From assembly GCA_036873755.1 (NCBI GenBank), contig JAVTVY010025035.1, forward strand, positions 52,111-116,110: a DNA stretch of 64,000 nt, read 5' to 3'. The position numbers and the translations under genes were made by a program. Below are positions 9,799 through 20,238 of this stretch, one piece after another. Under the pieces are notes generated by a model. It saw nothing but the letters and a program-made list of their open reading frames with translations, did no database searches and was not told where the DNA came from. This DNA is from Hanleya hanleyi. Taxonomy: Eukaryota > Mollusca > Polyplacophora > Lepidopleurida > Hanleyidae. Position 1 is the stretch's first letter; the number at the start of each line of letters is the position of its first letter.

Positions 9799-11711
9799 AT
9801 TCCAAGAAGAAATCCCTTTCTGGTCAGAAGCACCGGTCCTCGGGCAAAAAACGCAAGTCGACGGAATCTATAGGGCCCGGTGCTAAGCGAAAAAGAGTGT
9901 CATTTGGTCCTGCACTGAGCCCAGAACATTTCAACAAACACCTGCCTCCTGCAACACCAATTAAAAAAGGAGCAACCCCGAGAAGGTTGTCTGTGCCAAC
10001 CTACGTTGTTGAATCGCCCAAACCATTGTTAAAGCAGAGGAGATCAATAGCTGCCAGCATGATCAGTGCCTCCACGATTAAGGAAGAAAGCCCTCAGAAG
10101 ACTTCCCCTCACAAACAGGCCTCGCTGAGCAAAAAGACCCCTCCAAAGGTTGTAAACACTAAGCCACTGACCTCATCACCAAAGGCAGCCAAAACACCAT
10201 CACCAAAATCATCCAAATCACCATCACTGAAAGCTACCAATACACCATCACCAAAAGTCGGAACACTGTCACCAAAGCCCAGTAAGACATCACCAAAAAC
10301 TATCCAGGTTCCTTCATCAAAAGTCACCTCAATTACTCCACCAAAAGCCACCAGGACGCCTTCCCCAAAAACTACCAAGACACCTTCACCAAAAGCTACA
10401 AAGACTCCATCATTGAAAGTCAGAACATCACCAAAGTCCAGCAAGACATCACCGAAAGATGTCAAGATGCCTTCATCAAAAGCTACCGGGACGCCTTCAC
10501 CAAATGTCACCATGATGCCGTCACCAAAAGCCTCCAGTACGCCTTCACCAAAAGGTACCAGGACGCCTTCGTCAAAAGCCACCAGGACGCCTTCACCAAA
10601 AGCTACCAAGACACAACTGCCAAAAGCCACCAGGACTTCTTCACCAAAATCTACCAAAACGCCTTCACCAAAAGCTACCAAGATGCCTTCACCAAAAGCT
10701 ACCAAGACATCTTCACCAAAACCTACCAAGCCACCTTTGCCTCAGGCTTCCAAAACACCCATACCTGAACTAACCAAGACACCCTCTCCAAGACGACGGA
10801 CACCAAAATTACCCAATTCTCAAAAAGCAAAATCACCTAAATCCAAATCGGCGCTGAAAGTTGTGTCCTCGAAAGCCAGAAAGACCACACCAAAATTCAG
10901 CAAGAAATCTCGAGGAGCTCAGAAGAATAAACAGGTTTGTGGTGTTGGACTAGATGTGAGCTTGAGTGGCATTGCTGATCTTATGCAGTCTCCATCAGAC
11001 TTCAGCAATCACGGCTCCAGAACCTCAACCCCAAAAACTGCTCTGGTTTCGCAAAAAATGCCTCAAAGCAAGAAGAAATCTTTCAGAAAATCAGAAGTGG
11101 ACACTCCTCGATCTGGGAAACAGGGATCCAAAACCCCAACACCAAGCAAATCGATAAAAAAGTCCAGGAAATCATTGAGTTCGTTGACGGTCAAGTCTGT
11201 AGAAGAAACCTCTATAAAGGAATTAGTTCATGTGGTGGAATTGTCTGCTTCCCCGGAATTGCCCGGGGATCAGTCTCGACGTTCGAAATCTTTCGGATCT
11301 GCCAAAAAAAGCCCGGTTCAGAAAACCCAACCTTTGCTGAAGACGACTTCAGCGATGAGGCAGTTGACAACTCCGTTGAAATTGAGTGCAAAGAAATTGC
11401 GAATTGGAAGATCTTCTACTGAGAAAACTGTTCCCCCAGCCTCAGACATCAATAAGGTTGTGGTTTTGAGAGCCATTCATGGTAAATCAGCTACTCCTAG
11501 ATTGCTGTCATCCAGCAAGAAAGCAAGCACTCCCCGTTCTGGTAGAAAGACCCCCAAAACAATGAAGATGTTGTGGTCTGACGTGGTGAAAAAGCACATT
11601 GAACCCACTGCAACTGGTGTTGCCCAGAAACGACAGCCTGTGAAGGCAAAACCAGTCAAAAGGATAAGCAAACAGAAGGCTACTAAAACAACCAAGGTAT
11701 GGTCAAAATAA
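9799..11711 (+). CDS. Ki-67/CDCA2-like protein, large exon with PP1-docking motif and SPxK repeats
   Basis: The acceptor CTGCAG (9793-9798) opens a frame of about 635 residues. Early in it (9885-9960) is a KRKRVSFG segment followed by HFNKHLPPATPIKKG. This RVSF plus downstream pattern is the PP1-binding region shared by Ki-67 and CDCA2/Repo-Man, which recruit protein phosphatase 1 to chromosomes at mitotic exit. From 10170 to 10790 there are many TPSPKATK-type repeats, candidate CDK sites. The rest is basic and low-complexity. The frame ends either at the stop at 11709-11711 or at a donor AAG|GTATGG after 11696 (phase 0); I cannot tell which, and no later exon was found. It lacks recognisable Ki-67 120-residue repeats, so the choice between the two family members is open. 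Confidence 0.85.
10170..10790 (+). repeat. Tandem 24-30-bp repeats coding for SPKATKTP units
   Basis: Roughly twenty-five degenerate units based on CCTTCACCAAAAGCTACCAA keep frame throughout and encode S/T-P-S-P-K-A-T-K. The - strand frame across this block is an artefact of the repeat. Confidence 0.85.
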
Positions 11712-12186
11712 TCTAGGCCCAAATTCAATTCCATATTTTTTATATGCCCGCCAGTAGAGAAAGTCGTATATTGCGATCACGATTTCCTTTCATCTGTGTG
11801 TGTCTCCCTTACAGACTTGAGGTGTACACCTCAAGTTGAGGTGTAGTCGAGGTGTACACCTCATTTTCTTTTTCAAGGTGTATACACCTCAAGTACACCT
11901 CATGGACTTCGTCAAAATAGATATGTTATATACTACACCTCACGTACACCTTATGAACTTTGCCAAAATATGCATGTACATGTACCTCAAGTACACCTCT
12001 GGGACTTTGTCAAAATATATGTGTAATCTACCTACACCTCATGGACTTCGTCAAAATGTTATGTTATATACTACACCTCAAGTACACCTTATGGACTTTG
12101 CCAAAATATGCATGTACCTCAAATACATCTCTGGGACTGTCAAAATATACTTGTAATTTTCATACACCTCAAGTATACCTTGGCTT

Positions 12187-12300
12187 CCCATACAGATTTC
12201 ACGGCCCATCAACTCAATGTTTTATTTATATTTCAAAGTACATTTCGTAGTTCATTTAAGATCTTCACAAGCGCTATATTTTAAAATAATTCAATAAATG
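12187..12300. repeat. 110-bp dispersed repeat, copy 1
   Basis: It starts CGGCCCATCAACTCA and contains GTTCATTTAAGATCTT. A second copy lies at 15764-15868 inside the neighbouring element. Its function is unknown. Confidence 0.5.
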
Positions 12301-12809
12301 GGTTGGCTAACTGTAAATCTCATACACCCTCTATGAATAAAAGAACCCTAGTGACACATGTGAACACTCTTGACAGGTCATACCTTGTTTTCATTTACAA
12401 TACATAAAATCTACTTCTGCTCAATCTTGTGTCAGCTGCATATACATTCTCAGCTGGAGCTCTTCCTTAATTATTTTCTTAATACTTTTTAACTCTGTCT
12501 CAGTTGGATGTTCCTGCCTTAGTCTAATATCCTATTGTAACATACACCAATTCAGTCTGACAGTTTGAAATAAGTACAGCCTTTGTTAAAGTAACAAATT
12601 AATAATTAACAGTGACTTTGTTAAATTAACAAATTAATAATTAACAGTGGGTGATACCTCATGAACTTTGTCAAATTATACTTGTAATTTACCTACACCT
12701 CAAGTACACCTCATGGACTTTGCTAAAATATGCATCTACAAAAGTATACATGTACTTACACCTCATAATTTACCTACACCTCAAGAATATTTCCTACACT
12801 CCACCATAA

Positions 12810-13707
12810 GGGCTGTTCCATTTGAAAATATGTACCCCCCAGGAAGGGGGAAAAAATAATAATATATTGGTGGGTGGGGTTGTCCAGAATAGAAATCTCT
12901 TGGTCGTCCCTCCAGGTAATAAATTGCTTTTCTTGGTGATTGTTTAAGCCTGTAAAAATATTGCTTCTATGGGCCAAAATGCACTTTGTTATTTGGAAAG
13001 GGATTCCTTTTTAATGGAAATTGATGTGAAAAAACGCGGAAAACGAGCTTTATCCGGTCTTCGACATTCTTCGTTGCGCTCTGATGACTTCCGGCTGTTT
13101 GGAGTAGTCTCCCTTGAAAACAAAGAACGGGCCGAATTGTCTCCCTTTACTCCTTTCGAATATTTCTGTGGTTTTCCGTTCGGCCTTGAAAATTCAGGGT
13201 AAAATGGCAGACTAGGATTGTAAATCTTTTGGCGAATGGTTGAGGCGGGAGGGCTTGGGACAATATGTCCAAACCTTCGAAGGTGAGACATTATTTTATT
13301 CAATATGTATTCAACGAACGCGAAATACTAATCACTTGCAAATATGTGTTGTAACGGCGTTCTTGAAAATATTCACGGTACATCGTGACACCACGTGGTC
13401 CTGGGCAAATCCAAAGGGGAAGTGTGACGATAGGCCTGTATCAATGAATACTCACGTGGACTGTTTATGTTTACATTTTGAACAATAGCCGTGCGTGCAC
13501 AATGGGTGGGTGCCTTTTCTCTTCCAAATAAAAAATTTGGGTGGGTAGGCTGCTATGATAAAAAAAAAATGCTTCTCTCCCAGGTCGTACTGGACATTTA
13601 TTTGCTGTGCTTGGTGGAGGCAAGGAGAATTAATTTGCATATATTGGTGGTTGGGGTGTACAAAGTTTCCCTTCCTGGGGGGTACATCTTTTTAAATGGA
13701 ACAGCCC
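12810..13707. mobile_element. PIF/Harbinger-type MITE (TSD TAA)
   Basis: Terminal inverted repeats GGGCTGTTCCATTT...AAATGGAACAGCCC continue inward through GTACCCCCCAGGAAG. They are flanked by TAA at 12807-12809 and 13708-13710, a TWA duplication typical of PIF/Harbinger. A relative with the same ends and TSD TTA is at 62178-62366. No transposase ORF is present. Confidence 0.8.
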
Positions 13708-14494
13708 TAAGAAGCTTGGCATGAACATAAGATACAGGTATCCACCTACACCTAAGATATCTGGTGGACTTGGTGGAAAGGTTTGTCTTGAAATTGAATA
13801 CCATCCACTTATTGTAAGTAATTGCCAGCACAATCTTTTATTCATACTCGCTAAATAGACGAAATATTGCTGAACATGGCATTAAATTTAATTTTCTCTC
13901 TATATGTCTATGCTGGATTATCATTCTGGCCTGAATGTTACTTTAAATTACCTACACCTCAAGTACACCTCCTTGACTTTGTCAAAAAAACATGTACCTC
14001 AGTTTTAAATTACCTATGTACACCTCAAGTACTTGTGAGCCAATGTTAAAGCTCCTTCATAAGTGTGGTGCTACCATTTTCCGACATACACGGTCACCTT
14101 CCCCTACTTTCAAATTTGGCTGCTCATATGTTAGATGTAGGCTTTGTAGTGAAAAGTGCTGCAGAAAATTTATTGTAGGAGGAGGATGGGAATCAATCAA
14201 TCGAGAGGTGTTCACTGAAAAATGAGAATACAAATATGCCTGGTACCTAATTTCAAACGAGGTATGAATAAATTTTTCAAAATTGGATATACCTCAATTA
14301 CACCTCAGCTACACCTCGCCTGAGGGGTACACCTCATTGAGGGGTGAGGTGTAATTTGCATATTTCGATACTCCTCAACTACACCTCATCTACTCAACTA
14401 CATCTCATCTACTCCTCAAATACACCTCATAATATTTGAGGGTACACCTCCCAGGTACACCTCAACTACACCTCAAGTACACTACAGCCAGCAA

Positions 14495-16940
14495 TTAAGT
14501 TCCCCTTCTTTCGCGAACCGTTCGTGAAAGAGCGAAAGATGTGCGAAAGTAACGCGAAAGCGTGCGCGAAACATCGACAATGCTATCTAGCGAAAGCAAT
14601 TTTTTTTTCGCAAATGGAAGTTTCTTTCGCGAACGTATTTTGTGAAAGTATGTTTCTTTCGCAAACGATTTTATCTTTCGCGTACGGTTTTTTGAGTGGA
14701 CAAGAGTGGTTTACGTTTGACCGACTAGATTTTAAAGATGGCGCCGTCTGCGAGTGTGCTGCATCTGTCCCGTATACCTTGGCGAATGCGGGTTAGCATT
14801 GCTTACATTTTGGGACCGCTATTCTCTTGGTCGACTAGCAGAATACGGACAGCACTGGTTAATCATGGATATCGGATTATTCCGTCTTTGAAGTCAATCC
14901 GCCTCTTGTGCAATCGATACCGGTAAGTGTCATATCTGTTCAATGAAGTGGCGGTCTAATTGAATCTTAGCGTTACGGCTGCTACTTAATAATACCGTGT
15001 CATATTTTGTATCCTTTTGTTATTATTCAATCAAGTGCCCTTTGTTATTCAATTTTACCGAGATATATGTTTCTTCTTTCTATTACAATCAACTTTATAT
15101 TAGATCTAAGAACATAATTTTATATGCTCTAAATTGGGGTAGGGAATGAAATCTTTCGCGACGTCTGCACGAAAGAGTGCTCTCGCCAACGTCCGCGCGA
15201 GAAGGTCACAGCAGGTCTTCAATTTCACATTCCGGTTTTCTCATGCAAATAGTGAATGCTTTATGCAAGAATTTCGTCCATTCATGCTAGATCTTTGTTC
15301 TATTTGCGTTTCACGATAGGATCTGTTATGAACTGTTTATAAGATTGGGCGATATGAGAAAAGAAAAAGTTATTCAAAATTGTTTAATAATATTTTTTAT
15401 CAGAATATTTATTTTATATATTCTTCTGTGCTATCGGTAAAATTATCTTGCATTCTTCTCGTTTGTTATCACATTAGTCCAGACAAATTTTTAGTATTAT
15501 GTAAATATTTAGGAAGAATGGTCTAATAAGTTGTTTCTCCGTGATATCTTCCGTACATAAGCGACAGGTTTCCGCAACACAATTGTATTGAGGACGGAAA
15601 ACATCTTTGGAATGTACCTTGTACGCCTCAATGAGAACGAATCTTTTTTCATACCATCCATGATAATATTAATTAAGTATTTTATAAACTATTTTTCCTT
15701 TTGTTAGACCCACCCGATTACATTTCGATTTTTGATTGATTGAAATTGTAGTCCCCTTTCCATTCGGATTTCGCGGCCCATCAACTCAGTGTTCTATTTA
15801 AATTTCACGGTACATTTCTTCGTTCATTTAAGATCTTTTGCAGCGCTAGATATTAAAATAAATAATTAAATAACAATGAGAGAGCAGAGGGAGATATAAA
15901 TGGAAGTACTAAAGATTTCATTTCAAGATATGTGATATTTTATATTTTCTCATGTCTCGCAAAACGGGATTAATTTTTTGTTAATTTGAGCTCTAGGCTT
16001 AATTTAAAGTGTTACTATTATTATATTGGTAATATACTCTAACTTCGTAATGGGGATTAGATCAGCATGTACCCCATGTGAAATGTTGTTCTTTTATTCC
16101 GTTGTTTATATGTATTGCGGGGGGGGGCTCTTAATTCTGAGTACAACAAAAATTTATACATTCGTCTCACAAACAAACAAAAGACGCCGACTATAACAGA
16201 ATCTTGGGACAACAAGCTGTGTAGTTATAGTATTTTGAAAATCAATTCATCTGTAATCACAGTATGGAAGTGAACAGTAGGAGATCACACTTTAAAAGCA
16301 CTGCACGGCTACGGTACATGGTGCGGCTGTTTTCAGGGGCATAGCTCTGCAGGGTCAAAGTTCGCACATTTGGACCACGTGGGGCTTTTCGCCGCGGGAA
16401 TAGAGACTACCTGCTTCATATTTCTTTATCCATCTAAGCAAATTACAATCAGTACATTTTGTAAACATTTAACTATACGGGTTTGTGAGCCATTCTGTCA
16501 GTCATCCAACTTTATTTACAGGCAAACATGTACGGCCGATTAAAGTTTAACTGCAGCAGCGGGCAGTCCACTCTTCGCTCACTCCGTCCGTTCATTTTGT
16601 TTTGGTTTATTTCGTTCCGGTCAAACTCCGTTTATATTCCGGTCATAATTCGTTCCGGTTTAAAACTTCTGCTGTCAAATTTTAATAACCGAACCGAAAC
16701 GAGTGTAAACATTAACGCAATTGGCTCTGTATTCACATGTCAAGCTTTTATACGACATTTTATTGACTACTGGCTTCTTTCGCGAAAGATAGATACAATC
16801 ACGAAAGATGAAGACTTCATTTCTCAACTTATCTTTCGCGTACATGCTTTCGCGCACGCATATGCGAAAGCAGTGCGACAGGTCCGTGTGAGCTACCGCG
16901 AACGGTTCGCGAAGGGTTCGCGAATTTGCGCCACTTAATT
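14495..16940. mobile_element. Candidate DNA element with CTTTCGCGAA-rich ends
   Basis: Both ends carry CAATTAAGT (left AGCAATTAAGTTCC; right, other strand, AACAATTAAGTGGC), then TTCGCGAACC and numerous CTTTCGCGAAAG-like palindromes (14508-14690 and 16775-16925). TTAA sits within both ends, so a TTAA-TSD group (piggyBac or Kolobok) is possible, but the TSD is ambiguous because flanking bases are also inverted copies. The interior is AT-rich with no transposase recognised; copy 2 of the 110-bp repeat is at 15764-15868. The element lies within the ACACCTCA satellite. Confidence 0.55.
14738..14926 (+). CDS. Short ORF, possible captured first exon (unrecognised)
   Basis: An ATG in good context (AAAGATGGCGCC) opens a 62-aa basic, arginine-rich frame containing a 20-residue hydrophobic stretch. 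A donor-like CCG|GTAAGTG lies at the end, at about 14920. It sits just inside the CTTTCGCGAA-rich terminus, as a promoter plus first exon captured by the element would. There is no homology I recognise, and no downstream exon was found. It may be chance. Confidence 0.2.
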   Translation: MAPSASVLHLSRIPWRMRVSIAYILGPLFSWSTSRIRTALVNHGYRIIPSLKSIRLLCNRYR

Positions 16941-16980
16941 GTTGGTCGTACTGTACACCTCAACTACACCTCAAAGCAGT

Positions 16981-18358
16981 ATGGGTCTGTTCATCTGTTA
17001 AGTTTTGCTTGTCCATGCGATATCCCGGTTTCCATGTACATTGTACAAAACTTTGGGTATACCTTATCCATGGGTCAAAGCAGAACCCTAGTCATTTTAA
17101 GGTCAAATGTCAAGGTCACTGTGATGGAAAATATGGTAAATTATTGAAAATTGTTGTTTATGCTCAACCACACTTTCAGACTCGATGTGGATTGTGATGG
17201 CAAAAATCTTACCCCTCTGCCAAGTTTGGCCGAAGGGTATTGCAGGCTCTGATTGATCCATCCGTCTGTCTGTCTTGTCAACACAACATCTCTTGAAGGC
17301 TTATAATCCGGCTTTCTTAATCCTTCTGCTGTCAGCTGCGTCTATAGATACACGTTGTTAGCTGCCAAAGTTTCCACTGCCAACCCCGTATTCAATTCCG
17401 GGGCAAACGTATCGTCTTCTTTCCCAGTTTTCATCACAGGTATTTTCAACAGGTTACAAACCCGGCTAATGTTGGAACTATTTTCGTGAAATTTCAGATG
17501 TAATTTAATCTTTTTCTTCAAAAGAGGTGCACGATGATGGGAAATAACCTACAAACGTGAAGAATGAGAACACTGCACGAAAGTTTAGTGAAAAATGAAC
17601 TGTTCTACCACTTGAAATATCAAAAATTCCCTCAATAACTTCCGCATTGGTGCCTTTCAAAATGAATGGAAATACACTTCCTGTATTTCCGTATTGTATT
17701 TAGCAAACGCGAAATCAAAGCTATTATTTTTGGATAAAAATAGGGATTACGCCATCTCATGTTTGTTTAGCCAATAACCATTTCTGGCATCATGATTGGT
17801 CAAAGGTAGCCTTACCTCATCTTTGCCCGAATGCTTAGACAAAATCACAGAGTTGGAAAATGGTGTTTCAACAACAAGTCCTAGGTGAAGGAATGGCCCC
17901 TGATAATTAATCTTTAGCTTCTCATGACCCGTCCGCTTGTTTTTTGTCGTAACAATAATTACGCATTGTTTTAATTATTTGGCATTTTTTGCTGCAAAAA
18001 AAAAAAAAATCTGCAGAACAAGGCAGCGGTCGAAATAACGCCTGCCTACCTGCCGGCAAGTTGCAAAAGAATCTACCTGTTGCATGCAGCAAGTAGGATT
18101 TCATCTAGCAAAAACGATAAAATGCGATCAATTTTCGTAAATACCTTTTAGAAGTCTAGATCTGTCTGAAGGAAAGGACAATCCAAGAAATAATCCATTA
18201 AAAATTTATTTCAAGCCGATCTTTGGCCATTGTTGTTGATCTTCTCTATCAACATTTCCCACGCCAATTTTACTTCTGGTTGCGTGTCAATCCTTGCCTG
18301 GTAGTCCGGTGCATGCAAAAGTCGAACCTGTTACGAAACGCAATCGGACTATCTGTTT
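16981..18358. repeat. Helentron-like fragments and unassigned DNA
   Basis: 16981-17200 shares phrases with 38180-38290 (GTCCATGCGATATC, AAGGTCAC). A hairpin TACCCCTCTGCCA/TTTGGCCGAAGGGTA at 17210-17240, followed by CCATCCGTCTGTCTGTC, has the shape of a Helentron-like 5' end and is kin to that at 54995-55024. From 17300 to 18358 nothing was recognised. Confidence 0.4.
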
Positions 18359-18360
18359 TT

Positions 18361-19633
18361 ATACGCCCGCCAAAAGGCGGACGTATTATGTGATGGCGGT
18401 TTCCGTCCGTCCGTCCGTCCCTCGTGTCCGGTCTATATCTGGGACAGTTTTCTATCTACAGTTCTAATTTTTGGTGAGTGGATACCCTACGGGGAGCCGA
18501 TGTGTCGCGTACCAAAATCAAGGTCGAGGTCAGAGGTCAAAGGTCACTGGCCTCAAAACAGGAAAGCACTGAAGTGTTCGTGTCCGGTCTATATCTGTGA
18601 ACGTTTTCTATCCACAGTTGCAATTTTTTGTGAGTGGATAACTAGGTGGAGACGATGTGTCGCGTACCAAAATTGAGGACGAGGTCAAAGGTCACTGTTG
18701 CCTAAAATCAGGAAATCATTGATCATTGACAGTTTTCTATCTACAGTTCTAATATTTGATGAGTGGATGCCCTAGGAGGGAACGATGTGTTGCATACCAT
18801 TATGTGATGGCGGTTTCCGTCCGTGTCTGTCCGTCCCTCGTGTCCGGTCTATATCTGGGACAGTTTTCTATCTACAGTTCTAATTTTTGGTGAGTGGATA
18901 CCCTACGGGGAGATGATGTGTCGCGTACCAAAATGAAGGTCGAGGTCAAAGGTCACTGGCCTAAAAAACAGGAAATCACTGAAGTGTTCGTGTCCAGTCT
19001 ACATCTGTGAACGTTTTCCATCCACAGTTACAATTTTTCGTGACTGGATACGCTTGATGGAGACGATGTGTCGCGTACCAAAATTGAGGTCGAGGTCAGA
19101 GGTCAAAGGTCACTGTTGCCTAAAATCAGGAAATCATTGATCATTTTCTATCTACAGTTCTAATTTTTGGTTAATGGATGCCATAGGAGAGAACGATGTG
19201 TTGCATACCACCAAATGTAGGTCGAGGTCAGAGGTAAAAGGTCAATGTGACCGAAAAATGAAGAAATCATTGAAAATTCCTATTTTTTGTGAGTGGATTC
19301 AATAGGGGGAAATGAAGTGTCACATACCAAAATATAGGTCAAGGTCAAAGGTCACTGTGACCCAAAAATCAGGAAATTATTAAAAATAACATTTCTTTGT
19401 GTCAGTAGATACATTAGGGAGAGACAATGTGTCACATATCAAAATGTAGGTCAAGGTCAAATGTCAAGTCACTGTGACTCCAAAATCATAAAATTGTTAA
19501 AAATCATGATTTTTTGAGTCCATTGAGAAATTATGGGTAGCTGTTTTGTCATTACCAAAATTTAGATCCAGGTCAAATAGTCAAGATGATTGTGACCTAA
19601 AAATCAGGAAATCATTAAAAATTACAAATTTTT
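18361..19633. repeat. Helentron-like 5' end and degenerate tandem array
   Basis: After a T-run comes the hairpin ATACGCCCGCC-AAAA-GGCGGACGTAT (18361-18386), then repeated TCCGTCCGTCC, then about eight diverged units of 120-160 bp built from GTGAGTGGATAC, GATGTGTCGCGTACCAAAAT, AGGTCAAAGGTCACTG and CAGGAAATCATT. The array resumes at 37175, to the right of the 19634-37173 insertion. It is non-coding. Confidence 0.6.
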
Positions 19634-19940
19634 AGCCCACCATCACCAGATGGTGGGCTGTTCAAATCACTTTTCGTCCGTGGTCCGTCGTCCGTCCGTA
19701 AACAATTCTTGTTACCGCGATTTCTCAGGAACTACTCAGCAGGGGTTGAAATGTTTGTTCACTGCCAAGGAGCCATTGGCCCCTAAGGTGAAAATTTCTG
19801 GGGGCCAAACTATTTTTTTAGGGGCCACTATTTTTCCAATAAATTCAAACAATGAAAAACTAACGACATTGGTGTTGATTCGTTGCCTTTATTCAATATA
19901 CTCTGGAAAAATCATTCAGCACCCATCGACGAAACTTGAA

Positions 19941-20095
19941 TTGTTATTTGCGCTGAAAACTTACCTCACTTCCACTCTTTGCATTTCTTGTCTACAGGAA
20001 ATATCACAGTAAGAATTTAAATGACACAGTTATCTCCCCTGCTAGTCACCTGATTGCATAGCTACCCACAATTCTACTTCCTTCTTGTTCTACTG
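19941..20095 (+). repeat. DIRS-1 left inverted terminal repeat
   Basis: Begins TTGTTATTTGCGCTGAAAAC and continues as the reverse complement of 26203-26355; the outermost 20 bp differ between the two ends, as in other DIRS elements. Confidence 0.85.
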
Positions 20096-20238
20096 CTTCG
20101 TAGGGCTGGAAGTAAACATTGTCAACTCCGTGAAAAAGTGCCTTTTCTAGCGAAACTACTCACAGTTGGATTACCTCAGACGTCTGATTTCCTGCAAGAA
20201 ACCCTTTGGGAAGTATTCTCTAAGTTATCAGCGTAATA

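Larger units (their letters stand above)
11815..14490. repeat. ACACCTCA-rich satellite, interrupted
   Basis: Units based on CACCTCAAGTACACCTCATG plus GACTTTGTCAAAATAT occur at 11815-12180, 12650-12790 and 13945-14040, with a denser form (ACTACACCTCA) at 14285-14490 and again at 16950-16975. GAGGTGTACACCTC palindromes occur near 11819 and 11850. A Harbinger MITE (12810-13707) and the element at about 14495-16940 interrupt it. ORFs across the units are repeat artefacts. A 33-bp direct repeat (AATTAATAATTAACAGTG) lies at 12585-12650. Confidence 0.7.

Noticed and set aside
10109..10729. 206-aa - strand frame with repeated VAFGEGVL units
   Set aside because: Antisense shadow of the in-frame SPxK tandem repeats of the Ki-67-like exon.
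11836..12250. Overlapping ORFs of about 100 aa
   Set aside because: Low-complexity products of the ACACCTCA satellite.
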